The position numbers and the translations under genes are program-made. From CALMEC01 sp964440285 (GTDB lineage Bacteria > Actinomycetota > Thermoleophilia > Miltoncostaeales > Miltoncostaeaceae): 22,651 nt of DNA. This document shows positions 15,542-22,651 of this stretch, one piece after another (the first letter of the stretch is position 1; each line of letters opens with the position of its first letter). Where the stretch lies: positions 1 through 22,651 of the forward strand of contig CAYTRV010000017.1 in the NCBI GenBank assembly GCA_964440285.1, given 5' to 3'. Under the pieces are notes generated by a model. That model was not told the DNA's origin. It worked only from the letters and a program-made list of their open reading frames with translations, and made no database searches.

Positions 15542-16435
15542 GTGGTGCGAGTTCGAACATGGCTGACGCTTCTCCTCGCGGTGACCGTGACTGCGGGCGC
15601 GGCGGGCTGCGAACGCGTCTCCGACCGGTCGAGCGGCGCGGCCAGGCTGCTGGTCACCCAGGGATTCGGCGGGCGGGCCATGCTCGACCGGTCCGCGGCT
15701 GACGGTGGTTCGGTCCTCGATGCCCTGCGCGGCGTGGCGGCGGTCGAGACCGCCTTCGGCGGCGGCTTCGTCAACGCGATCGACGACGTGGCGTCGGACA
15801 CGACGGCCAGGCGCGCATGGTTCTACTACGTCAACGGGGTGAGCCCGGGGCGGGGCGCGGACCAGCAAACGCTCCGCGCCGGCGACGTCGCCTGGTGGGA
15901 CTACCGCCCGTGGGGCGGCCTGCTCGACGCGTGGGCGGTTGTGGGCTCGTGGCCCGAGCCGTTCGTGCAGGGGTATCCGACGCGGCCGGTTGCCGTCAAC
16001 GCAGACGCACCGCTCGACGAGCCGCTGCGACGCGCCGGAGCGCCGGTGGGCCCGCAGGCGTCGCCCTGGCGGGTGCGGGTCGGGGATGACGCGACCCTGC
16101 GGCGGCGCGACCCGGCATGGCGGCGGGCGATGGCCGACCCGGAGGCCGCGGGGCTCACCGTGCACCTCCGAGACGGCCGCGTGCTCGTGCTCGGCGCGGA
16201 CGGCTCGACCCTGCGCGAGGTGCCCGGCGCGCGCGCGATCGCCGCTGCCGTGCTGACCGGCGCGACCCCCGACGAGGGTGGCGTCCTGCTCGCGGTCGCC
16301 GGCCTCGACGCCGCCGCCGCCCGCGCGGCCGCGGATCGCATCGCGCGCGACCCCGGCGTGCTGCGGGGACGGTTCGCCGTGGCGTTCGACGGAACGGGCG
16401 AGCCGGTGGCGGTCGGCGGGCGGGACGGACTGTGA
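15542..16435 (+). CDS. DUF4430-domain lipoprotein (transcobalamin-like), first gene of B12 operon
   Basis: A 297-residue predicted lipoprotein. A signal sequence with helix WLTLLLAVTVTAGA ends in a lipobox AAGC (Cys at 23). The DUF4430 segment (about 38-135) shows SVLDALRGV, FGGGFVNAIDDV, WFYYVNGV and GDVAWWDYRPWGG, the pattern of the beta domain found in transcobalamin/intrinsic-factor-like proteins. The C-terminal 150 residues are unassigned. Its position directly behind a cobalamin riboswitch, and a GTGA overlap with EcfT, suggest an extracellular B12-binding or B12-delivery role; this is inference. The start is GTG 15542 (or the adjacent GTG 15545) behind GGAGAGG. Confidence 0.85.
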   Translation: MVRVRTWLTLLLAVTVTAGAAGCERVSDRSSGAARLLVTQGFGGRAMLDRSAADGGSVLDALRGVAAVETAFGGGFVNAIDDVASDTTARRAWFYYVNGVSPGRGADQQTLRAGDVAWWDYRPWGGLLDAWAVVGSWPEPFVQGYPTRPVAVNADAPLDEPLRRAGAPVGPQASPWRVRVGDDATLRRRDPAWRRAMADPEAAGLTVHLRDGRVLVLGADGSTLREVPGARAIAAAVLTGATPDEGGVLLAVAGLDAAAARAAADRIARDPGVLRGRFAVAFDGTGEPVAVGGRDGL

Positions 16436-17274
16436 CGGGCCGGGCGCCGGTGCCCCTGCTCGTGTTCGGCGCGGCCGCCTGCACCCTGGCGTTCGCCGCC
16501 GACCACCCCCTCATCCTGGCGGCCGTCGCGGCGGGTGCGCTGGCGCTCCACTTCGCGGCGCGCAGGCGCAGGCGGATGTACCTCATCGCCGGACTCGTCG
16601 TCGCGGTGGCGGTCGCACTCCTCAACCCACTGGTGCAGGCCAACGGCGACCTCATCCTGTTCGAGCTGCCCGACATCCCGATCCTGGACCTGCAGGTCAC
16701 GCTCGAGGAGGTCGTGGCGGGGGTGGCGCTCGGGCTGCGCGCGTTCGCGGTGACGGTGCTGATCGGCGCCGTGCTGGCGCACGTCGATCCCGACCGGCTC
16801 CTCGCGGCCGCGAGCCGCCTGCTCCCGCATTCGGCCCTCGCGGCGTCGGTCGCCGCCCGGATGCTGCCCACGCTCGAGCGCGACGCGCAGGCGCTGTCCG
16901 AAACCGCCCGCCTGCGCGGCGTGTCGCTCGCCGCCGGACGCTGGTCTACGCGCGCGAGGGCGGCGGGCGCGCTCGCAACACCGTTGGTGGGCTCGGCGCT
17001 GGAGCGATCGCTCGACGTCGCCGAGGCCATGGCGGTGCGCGGCTACGGGGCCGGGCCGCGCACCCGCATGAACGAGCCGCCGGCATCCGCGGTCGAACGG
17101 ATGGTGCTCACGCTCGCAGCACCGCTCGGAGCGCTGGCGATCCTGGCGATCGCCGGCCGCGTCGGGTCGTTCGGGTTCTATCCGCGGCTCGACCCCATCG
17201 CCATGTGGCCGGCGGTCGCCGCCGCCGTCACGCTGCTCGCAATGAGCGTCGCGGCACTGGGACTGCGCAGATGA
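16432..17274 (+). CDS. ecfT: ECF transporter transmembrane component EcfT (CbiQ family)
   Basis: A 280-residue energy-coupling-factor membrane subunit that links the ATPases to the substrate-binding S component. It has hydrophobic helices at about 7-40, 50-68, 94-118 and two near the C-terminus (about 225-275). The cytoplasmic coupling region carries the two short Ala/Arg-Gly signatures of EcfT, ARLRGV (159-164) and MAVRGYG (200-206). GTG 16432 overlaps the lipoprotein stop by GTGA, and its own stop overlaps the next ATG by ATGA, so all subunits should be made in fixed proportion. Confidence 0.9.
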   Translation: MTGRAPVPLLVFGAAACTLAFAADHPLILAAVAAGALALHFAARRRRRMYLIAGLVVAVAVALLNPLVQANGDLILFELPDIPILDLQVTLEEVVAGVALGLRAFAVTVLIGAVLAHVDPDRLLAAASRLLPHSALAASVAARMLPTLERDAQALSETARLRGVSLAAGRWSTRARAAGALATPLVGSALERSLDVAEAMAVRGYGAGPRTRMNEPPASAVERMVLTLAAPLGALAILAIAGRVGSFGFYPRLDPIAMWPAVAAAVTLLAMSVAALGLRR

Positions 17275-18653
17275 TCGTCGCGCGAGCAGAGGAGCTTCGA
17301 TTCTGGCCCGGCCGGGCGGAGCAGCCGGCGCTCGACGGCGTGAGCCTCGAGATCGCGAACGGCGAGGTGGTCGTGCTCGAAGGACCGTCGGGCGGCGGCA
17401 AGTCCACGCTCCTTCGCGCGCTCGCCGGGCTCGTCCCCCATTTCCACGGCGGCCGGTTCGCGGGGCGCGTCACGGTGCTCGGCCAGGACACCCGCACCAC
17501 CAGCCCGGCCGCGCTCGCGACCAGCGTCGGCAGCGTCTTCCAGGACCCGGAGACGCAGGCCGTGCGCGCGACCGTCGCCCGTGACCTCGCGTTCGGGCTC
17601 GAGAACCTCGCCCTTCCCGCAGACCAGATCGGGTCGCGCATCCGCGAGGTCCTCGCACTGGTCCACGCCGAGCATCTCCACGACCGCGATGTCGCGACGC
17701 TCTCGGGCGGCGAGCGCCAGCGTGCCGCACTCGCCGCGGTGCTGGCGCTGAGGCCACGACTCCTGCTACTGGACGAGCCCACGTCGCAGCTCGACGACCG
17801 CGGGGTGGGGGCCCTCCAGGACACGCTCCTCACGCTCGCCGCCTCGGGAGTCGCCATGGTGATCGCCGAGCATCACGCCGACCGGCTCGGCCGCGTCGCC
17901 GATCGCACGCTCCGCCTCGTGGCGGGACGCCTCGCCACGGCCGGCGACGACGGGCCCGACGCCGGCGCCCCGTGCGGCCTGGCCGGGCCGGAGCTCCTGC
18001 GCGTCGACGCGGTGGAGGCCCGCTACGGCGAGTGCGCGGCGATCACCGCCTGCTCCCTGACGCTGCACGCCGGGACCATCACGGCGCTGCACGGCGCGAA
18101 CGGCGCTGGCAAGTCGACGCTCCTGCGGGTCGTCGCGGGGCTCCACCCCGCGCACCGCGGACACGTGACGCTCGAGGGGCGCGACGTCACGGCGCTTGCG
18201 GCCGAGAAGCGGTTTCCGGATATCGGCTTCCTGCCGCAAGACGCCGGCCGGCGGCTGCTCAGGGAGCGCGTGGACGACGAGATCGCCTCGGCGGCGAGCC
18301 GCGCACCCAGAGCGACGCGCGACCGGCGGGTGCGTGAGGTCATGGCCGAGCTCGACCTCGGTGGGCTCGCCGCAGCGCACCCGCTGGATCTGTCGGTGGG
18401 TGAGCGCGAACGGGTCGCGCTGGCGACCGTGTTGGCCGCGGACCCGCGGGTGATCCTGTTCGACGAGCCGAGCCGCGGGATGGACCCGGCGCGACGGGCA
18501 ATGCTCGCCGATGCGCTCCGGCGCCGGGTCGCGCGCGGCGCCACCGTGCTGGTCGCAACCCACGACCGCGCCTTCGCGACGGCGGTCGCCGATCACCATG
18601 TGGAGCTCGTCGAGGGCCGCATCCTCGCCCGTCCCGCGGCGGTCCGCCGGTGA
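17271..18653 (+). CDS. ecfA: ECF transporter fused double ATPase (EcfA-EcfA')
   Basis: A single 460-residue chain containing both ATP-binding cassettes that energise the ECF importer. Cassette 1: Walker A GPSGGGKST (38-46), Q-loop FQDPE (Gln91), signature LSGGERQR (144-151), Walker B LLLLDEPTS. Cassette 2: Walker A GANGAGKST (275-283), Q-loop LPQD (Gln323), signature LSVGERER (374-381), Walker B VILFDEPSRGMD, switch THD. The second signature has Val in place of the first conserved Gly, so the two nucleotide sites may be unequal. The FQDPE motif is typical of ECF rather than ordinary ABC ATPases. ATG 17271 overlaps the EcfT stop. Confidence 0.93.
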   Translation: MIVARAEELRFWPGRAEQPALDGVSLEIANGEVVVLEGPSGGGKSTLLRALAGLVPHFHGGRFAGRVTVLGQDTRTTSPAALATSVGSVFQDPETQAVRATVARDLAFGLENLALPADQIGSRIREVLALVHAEHLHDRDVATLSGGERQRAALAAVLALRPRLLLLDEPTSQLDDRGVGALQDTLLTLAASGVAMVIAEHHADRLGRVADRTLRLVAGRLATAGDDGPDAGAPCGLAGPELLRVDAVEARYGECAAITACSLTLHAGTITALHGANGAGKSTLLRVVAGLHPAHRGHVTLEGRDVTALAAEKRFPDIGFLPQDAGRRLLRERVDDEIASAASRAPRATRDRRVREVMAELDLGGLAAAHPLDLSVGERERVALATVLAADPRVILFDEPSRGMDPARRAMLADALRRRVARGATVLVATHDRAFATAVADHHVELVEGRILARPAAVRR

Positions 18654-19306
18654 ACGCCGCCCACCTGACCATCGCGAGCGTTCTGGGGATCCTCGCGGTC
18701 GGGCTCATGCTGACCGAACGCGGCCCGGCGGATCCCCGCCGCCTGTCGCTCATCGCGGCGCTCGCGGCGGCGGCGGCGGCGGGGCGGGTGCTGTTCACCG
18801 CCGTGCCGAGCGTTCAGCCGGTCACGGTCATCGTCGACGCGGCCGGCGCCACGCTCGGCGCCCGCGCCGGCTTCGCGGTCGGGGCCCTCGCGCCGCTCCT
18901 GTCGAACATGCTCATCGGGCAGGGGTCGTGGACACCGGGGCAGATGGCGCTGTGGGGCCTCGCGGGCCTCGCCGGCGCGGCACTGCCGTGGCTCTGCCGG
19001 CGTCCGCTCGGGCTGGCAACCGTCACGTTCGCGTGGGGGTGGATCTTCGGGTGGGGGATGAACCTGTGGGAGCTCGCCACCTTCGGGCCGGAGGTCAGCG
19101 TCGACGCCTTCGCGGCCAAGGCCGCGCTGAGCGTCTGGGTCGAGACGGCCCACGCCGTCGGGAACCTGGTGTTCGCATTGACCGTCGGCCCCGCCTTGCT
19201 GCGCCTCCTGCAGCGCTACCGCAACCGCGTCGACGTCCGCATCGAATGGCAGTCACCTGGAAGCGACGTGGACCGCTCGCCACCGCTGCGGCCCGGCGGC
19301 GTCTAG
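18650..19306 (+). CDS. ECF transporter S component, CbrT-like (cobalamin)
   Basis: A 218-residue integral membrane protein with about six helices. The stretch GRVLFTAVPSVQPVTVI, then GARAGFAVGALAPLLSN, then GQGSWTPGQMALWGLAG is the conserved core of CbrT-like S components, the substrate-binding subunits of ECF transporters. Cobalamin is the expected ligand because the operon is preceded by a cobalamin riboswitch; sequence alone would not fix the substrate. GTG 18650 overlaps the ATPase stop (GTGA). The last 30 residues are a polar tail. Its TAG stop shares the CTAG palindrome at 19303-19306 with the convergent lyase gene. Confidence 0.88.
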   Translation: MNAAHLTIASVLGILAVGLMLTERGPADPRRLSLIAALAAAAAAGRVLFTAVPSVQPVTVIVDAAGATLGARAGFAVGALAPLLSNMLIGQGSWTPGQMALWGLAGLAGAALPWLCRRPLGLATVTFAWGWIFGWGMNLWELATFGPEVSVDAFAAKAALSVWVETAHAVGNLVFALTVGPALLRLLQRYRNRVDVRIEWQSPGSDVDRSPPLRPGGV

Positions 19307-20814
19307 CGCGCGTCGAGCACGGCGAGCTCGCGCGCCCGGGCGATCAGGCGGTCGGTGGCGAGCTCGGCCCGTCGACGGGCGGCGCCCGACCAGGCGTGAC
19401 CGTCGACGACCCCGGCCCTGGCCTGCTCGAGCATCGCGTCGATCTCGTGCGGCGTCGCGGCGCCCAGCTGGGTGCGGGCGCGAAGGCAGGCCTCCGGGTC
19501 GAGCGCCCCCACGATCGCGGCGTCGGAGATCGCAACGGTAGCGCCCACGACCTCCTGCGCCTCGGCCCGCAGCAGGTTTGCGGTGAGGTCCGACGGCGGG
19601 CGCCCCTCCGCGATCAGCGTCCGCACCGCCCGCCCGACGATGGTGTGCGCCGTGCGGTAGTCGAGGCCCGCCTCGACCGCGACGACGTCCGCGACATCGG
19701 CGGCGACGGTGAACCCGTCACGGGCGGCGTCGGCGAAGCGATCGGGATGGACCGTCATGCCCGCGACCACACCGGCCGCCAGACGGGCTGTCGCGACCGC
19801 GTCGTCGAGGAGCCGCGGGATCGCCCCGTTCAGCACGTGGTAGTGGTCGGTGCGCGCCGAGCCGGTGTGGAGCGCCGTGAGCACCGCCGTCACGGCACCG
19901 GCCGCCTCAGCCGCCCCCGCCCGGATGATCGCCAGCGCGTACGGGTTCTTCTTCTGGGGCATCAGGTCGCTCTGGCGGCTGTGCGCGTCCGCCAGAGCGA
20001 CCGCGCCGAACTCCCGGCTGCAGAGGATCTCGAGATCCTGGGCGAGCTGCGAGAGCCCCGCGAGGGCGATCGCCGCCGCCGCCGTCAGGTCGGCGTATCC
20101 GTCGGCGGCCCACATGGCGTCCTTCGTGTGCCGGGCGACCTCCTCGCAGCCGAGGAGCTCCGCCAGCCGGACCCGGTCGATCGGCCAGCGGGACCCGGCG
20201 CTCCCGCCGACTCCCGCAACCGACGCGTCGAGCCACACGTGCACCCGGCGCAGCCGCCCGGCGTCGCGTAGCAGCGGCTGCGCGTAGCCGAGCAGCAGGT
20301 GGCCGATCGTCGTCGGCTGCGCCGGCTGCAGATACGTGTAGTCGGCGGCGAGGGCGTCGGCGTGCCGGTCCGCCTGGCCGGCGAGGGCGTCGGCGATGTC
20401 GAGCAGCGCATCGTGAAAATCGAGCGTCCGTTCCCTGGCGACCAGCCTGAGCGCCACCCGGAACGCCTCACGCCGCGGGCGCCCCGCCGTCAGCCAGCCC
20501 GATGCCGCCGGGCCGACGCGCCGGCGCAGCTCGTGCTCCCGGGAGTTGAACGCGTCGCCGCGCTCGGGGTCCCAGGGGAACTCCGACGGGGGGATCTCGT
20601 GAAGCTCCAGGAGGCCGGTAAGGAGCCCGGAGGCGATCTGGCCGTCGACTGCGCCTCCTTCGGTCAGTGCCACCGCGTGGGCGAGGTCGGCGAGCGACAG
20701 CCCCGGCGCGAGCGGGACCGCCTGGGCGATCTCCGCGCGGTGGCCCGCGTCGACGAGCTCCGATGCCGGGCCGCCCGACAGGCGCGCCGCTCGCCCGAGG
20801 TTCTCGGCCTTCAT
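19303..20814 (-). CDS. Divergent argininosuccinate-lyase-family protein
   Basis: A 503-residue member of the fumarase/aspartase superfamily, closest by pattern to ArgH (LQPAQPTTIGHLLLGYAQPLLRD; SDLMPQKKNPYALAIIR). Key ArgH residues differ. The TGRSRNDQ substrate loop reads TAGRPRREA (109-117). The catalytic THLQPAQP is TYLQPAQP (His to Tyr at about 161). The GSSLMPQKKNPD loop reads RQSDLMPQKKNPY (280-292), keeping only one Ser. The fold should be intact, but canonical argininosuccinate cleavage is doubtful; it may be a lyase with another substrate. ATG 20814 overlaps the stop of the metallochaperone (ATGA), so the two are co-translated. The 3' end overlaps the S-component stop. True argH is presumably elsewhere in the genome. 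Confidence 0.8.
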   Translation of the reverse strand: MKAENLGRAARLSGGPASELVDAGHRAEIAQAVPLAPGLSLADLAHAVALTEGGAVDGQIASGLLTGLLELHEIPPSEFPWDPERGDAFNSREHELRRRVGPAASGWLTAGRPRREAFRVALRLVARERTLDFHDALLDIADALAGQADRHADALAADYTYLQPAQPTTIGHLLLGYAQPLLRDAGRLRRVHVWLDASVAGVGGSAGSRWPIDRVRLAELLGCEEVARHTKDAMWAADGYADLTAAAAIALAGLSQLAQDLEILCSREFGAVALADAHSRQSDLMPQKKNPYALAIIRAGAAEAAGAVTAVLTALHTGSARTDHYHVLNGAIPRLLDDAVATARLAAGVVAGMTVHPDRFADAARDGFTVAADVADVVAVEAGLDYRTAHTIVGRAVRTLIAEGRPPSDLTANLLRAEAQEVVGATVAISDAAIVGALDPEACLRARTQLGAATPHEIDAMLEQARAGVVDGHAWSGAARRRAELATDRLIARARELAVLDAR

Positions 20815-21020
20815 CGCGAGCCGCTCACGACCTCGTAGCCGGCGTCGTTGATCGCCGCGACAACGTCGGCCTCGCTGGCGAGGCCCTCGATCTCCACGAG
20901 CTTCCGTTCGACGTCGACCGCGACCCGCTCGACCCCGGAGACGTCGGCGACCTCGGTCTCGATCGCCGTCTTGCAGTGGCCGCAGCTGATCCCCGGGACC
21001 TCAAAGACGTTCCGACACAT
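20811..21020 (-). CDS. Heavy-metal-associated (CopZ-like) metallochaperone
   Basis: A 69-residue single HMA domain. The metal site GISCGHCKTAIE holds the CxxC pair (Cys13, Cys16). GVERVAVDVERKLVEI and INDAGYEV complete the beta-alpha-beta-beta-alpha-beta fold and the Tyr typical of copper/zinc carriers. I start it at ATG 21020: a TACACT -10 box lies 6 nt upstream, which suggests a leaderless message, and longer in-frame extensions look non-coding. It overlaps the lyase gene by ATGA. No copper ATPase or CsoR regulator is adjacent, so the partner is unknown. Confidence 0.88.
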   Translation of the reverse strand: MCRNVFEVPGISCGHCKTAIETEVADVSGVERVAVDVERKLVEIEGLASEADVVAAINDAGYEVVSGSR

Positions 21021-21026
21021 GGCGCA

Positions 21027-21032
21027 AGTGTA
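21027..21032 (-). promoter_or_regulatory. -10 box of the metallochaperone-lyase operon
   Basis: TACACT on the minus strand lies 6 nt before ATG 21020, so transcription would begin at or within the start codon. A TACCCT on the plus strand (21062-21067) is a candidate -10 for the divergent small membrane protein gene. Neither has a clear -35. Confidence 0.4.
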
Positions 21033-21117
21033 CGGCGGCGGCAATGGGTGCGCCGCGCGTGTACCCTTGTCGGGCTCGGCTGGCCCGGTACCGGCGACAC
21101 CACGACGAGGTTCGAAC

Positions 21118-21297
21118 GTGAAACGTCTCCCCGCCTGGATGCTGTTCATGCTCGCGGTCCTCACCGCCCTCCTCTTGTGGGTCGGCATCGACGAGCGGCA
21201 CGAGATCGGCCCGGTGCCGATCGTCCTCGGTGTGATCTGGGTGCTGTTCCTCCTCGGCTCCGCCCCGAAGATCTTCAGCCGGGACGACGCGGACTAA
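21118..21297 (+). CDS. Small two-helix membrane protein, unknown function
   Basis: A 59-residue protein with two hydrophobic helices (WMLFMLAVLTALLLWVGI and PIVLGVIWVLFLLGS) separated by a short charged turn, and an acidic tail. GTG 21118 follows a GAGG site (21107-21110) at 7 nt. I do not recognise the family. It is divergent from the metallochaperone and convergent with the RDD gene, sharing 4 bases at the stop codons (21294-21297). Good ribosome site and codon usage support it as a real gene. Confidence 0.65.
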   Translation: MKRLPAWMLFMLAVLTALLLWVGIDERHEIGPVPIVLGVIWVLFLLGSAPKIFSRDDAD

Positions 21298-21704
21298 CGA
21301 GCGCCCCCGTGGCCCCCGGCGACGTCGGCCACGATCGAGCCCGCGGCCAGGTCGTGCCAGGTCCGCCGGCGGCGGTCCCGGAAGTACCAGAGGTAGCCGA
21401 CCGGCAAGGCGCCGCTCACCACGTACTTCACGAGCCACCGGAGCGCCGAGCGTGCGAGGCCCATCCGGCCCTCCCCGTCGCCGCGCTCCACCCGCACGCC
21501 GGCGAGGAGCTTCCCGACCGTGACACCGCGCCGCGCCTCCGGGACGACGCTCCACAGAATGCCGACGATGAGGAACGCGCCGATCGCGACCGCCGTCGAC
21601 GCGGTCACCCTCCCCACCAGGTAGGGCACGAGGGCGTGGGGAACGGCGTCGACGATCCAGGCCACGGCCCGGGCGCCGAACGGTGCGTAGCACGGCGCGG
21701 TCAC
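21294..21704 (-). CDS. RDD-family membrane protein
   Basis: A protein of about 136 residues with the RDD pattern: ARAVAWIVD near the N-terminus (Arg and Asp in helix 1), a second helix TAVAIGAFLIVGILWSVV, GVTVGKLLAGVRV after it, and WHDLAAGSIV at the end of the third helix. Function is unknown for most of the family; some members act in ion transport. GTG 21704 is the first reasonable start; the upstream frame is not RDD-like and no strong ribosome site is seen. It lies about 52 nt downstream of the crotonase gene and may be co-transcribed. Confidence 0.8.
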   Translation of the reverse strand: MTAPCYAPFGARAVAWIVDAVPHALVPYLVGRVTASTAVAIGAFLIVGILWSVVPEARRGVTVGKLLAGVRVERGDGEGRMGLARSALRWLVKYVVSGALPVGYLWYFRDRRRRTWHDLAAGSIVADVAGGHGGAR

Positions 21705-21756
21705 GATGCCGTCAACCGGGCAGGGCGCGATCGCAATCGAACCGGGTGAACCGCGG

Positions 21757-22557
21757 TCACGAACCGCCCGCGAAGTTCGGAGGGCGGTGTTCCCGGGTGG
21801 CCGCGATCCCCTCAGCGAGGTCGCTCGAGCCGAACGCCCGCACCCGCCACTGCTGTGCCCGCCCGTCCGGTGAGTCGTCGTCGCCGATCGCACGCAGCAC
21901 GACCCGCATGCCCTCAACCGCCAGCGGGGCGTTCGCCGCGACCGCGGCCGCCATCCGCTTCGCGAGCGGCCAGAGCTCGTCGGCCGCGACGACATGGTTC
22001 AGCAGCCCCATGGCGAGTCCGTGGCGCGCGTCGAACGCCCGGCCCGTGAGGAAGATCTCCCGCGTGCGCGCGATCCCGATCTCCGCCGTGAACCGCCGCA
22101 ATCCTTCGGCTGTGTAGACGAGGCCGAGCCGAGCCGGTGGCATCGCGAGCCGGACGTCGTCGCACGCGATCCGCCAGTCGCACGCCATCGCGAGCTCGAG
22201 CCCACCCCCGATCGCGTCGCCGTTGACCACTGCGATCACTGGGAACCGCGCCTTCGCCATCGCGGCGGCGGCCGCCGCGATGCCGTGCTCGATGCGCTTG
22301 ATCCGCTCGACCCACTCGGCCGCCGCCTCCTGGCCGAGTTCGGCGCCGCTCGAAAAATGGCGGTCGCCGTCGCCGGTGAGGAGCGCCACCCGTGCCGCTT
22401 TCGCCTCCGGACCGTCGAGGACCCGTACGAGGCCGGCCAGCATCCGCTCGGTCAGGGCGTTCGCGCGACCCTCGTTGACGAGGCGCAGCAGGAGCACGCC
22501 GTCCTCGAGCGTGTGCTCTACGCGGTCAGGCAGCGGCGGCGGGGCACGCGTCGTCAC
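21757..22557 (-). CDS. Enoyl-CoA hydratase/isomerase (crotonase) family protein
   Basis: A 266-residue crotonase-fold enzyme acting on acyl-CoA thioesters. The two oxyanion-hole segments are visible: HFSSGAEL and NGDAIGGGLELAMACDWRIA. These are followed by PPARLGLVYTAEGLRRF and the TGRAFDARHGLAMGLLNHVV block. The canonical second catalytic Glu (usually ...P.lgl.p..GG) is not in its standard context; YTAEG holds a Glu nearby, so the exact reaction (hydratase, isomerase, decarboxylase) is open. GTG 22557 is the start. An unrelated, decayed crotonase 5' end is also present at 8804. Confidence 0.88.
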   Translation of the reverse strand: MTTRAPPPLPDRVEHTLEDGVLLLRLVNEGRANALTERMLAGLVRVLDGPEAKAARVALLTGDGDRHFSSGAELGQEAAAEWVERIKRIEHGIAAAAAAMAKARFPVIAVVNGDAIGGGLELAMACDWRIACDDVRLAMPPARLGLVYTAEGLRRFTAEIGIARTREIFLTGRAFDARHGLAMGLLNHVVAADELWPLAKRMAAAVAANAPLAVEGMRVVLRAIGDDDSPDGRAQQWRVRAFGSSDLAEGIAATREHRPPNFAGGS

Positions 22558-22651
22558 GACGAGACATCTTGCCGGGCGCGCCGGGGGGCGTCTAGGTGTC
22601 GTGCCCAGGGAGGTTCCGAACGCGGCTGATGGGTGAGTTGCCGCCGAGTGC

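Overview
The window is high-GC DNA from a bacterial chromosome, most likely an actinobacterium. The evidence is the strong GC bias at third codon positions, the frequent GTG starts, the ATGA/GTGA stop-start overlaps, several apparently leaderless starts and a PknB-type membrane Ser/Thr kinase. The kinase carries a galactose-binding-like sensor domain, and there is a CbrT-like vitamin B12 ECF operon. I cannot name the genus; an uncultured deep-branching actinobacterial lineage is a guess. The sequence is a draft: a 10-N gap (1826-1835) breaks one gene and a 100-N gap (3852-3951) joins two contig ends.

Region 1 (1-3851, + strand): the 3' part of a D-Ala-D-Ala ligase, a YfcE-type metallophosphoesterase, and a membrane-anchored glycoside-hydrolase-like protein. 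Region 2 (3952-8158, - strand): an aquaporin, then a compact operon of a membrane Ser/Thr kinase followed by two tyrosine recombinases. The kinase is 3 nt from the first recombinase, and the two recombinases overlap by ATGA. Region 3 (8222-8529): a recognisable promoter and three tRNAs (Tyr, Thr, Met).

Region 4 (8530-13836) looks accessory. Directly downstream of tRNA-Met lie a possible integrase C-terminal scrap and a decayed enoyl-CoA hydratase 5' end. A large GAF-GAF-GGDEF-GAF-EAL cyclic-di-GMP protein follows. Next come a clear fragment of a MobF-type relaxase/helicase and a MbcA/RES-type toxin-antitoxin pair with a palindromic operator. The RES toxin has no ordinary start codon at its conserved N-terminus. 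This fits a worn-down mobile element at a tRNA locus.

Region 5 (13915-19306, + strand): a membrane HD-GYP phosphodiesterase, then a cobalamin riboswitch controlling a four-gene operon with stop-start overlaps: a DUF4430 (transcobalamin-like) lipoprotein, EcfT, a fused double ATPase EcfA-EcfA' and a CbrT-like S component. The natural reading is a B12 importer with a dedicated lipoprotein, which is unusual for ECF systems. Region 6 (19303-22557): on the - strand, a CxxC metallochaperone overlaps a divergent argininosuccinate-lyase-family protein whose active-site motifs are altered. A small two-helix membrane protein lies on +. An enoyl-CoA hydratase and an RDD-family membrane protein follow on -. 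Two convergent gene pairs in this region share overlapping stop codons.
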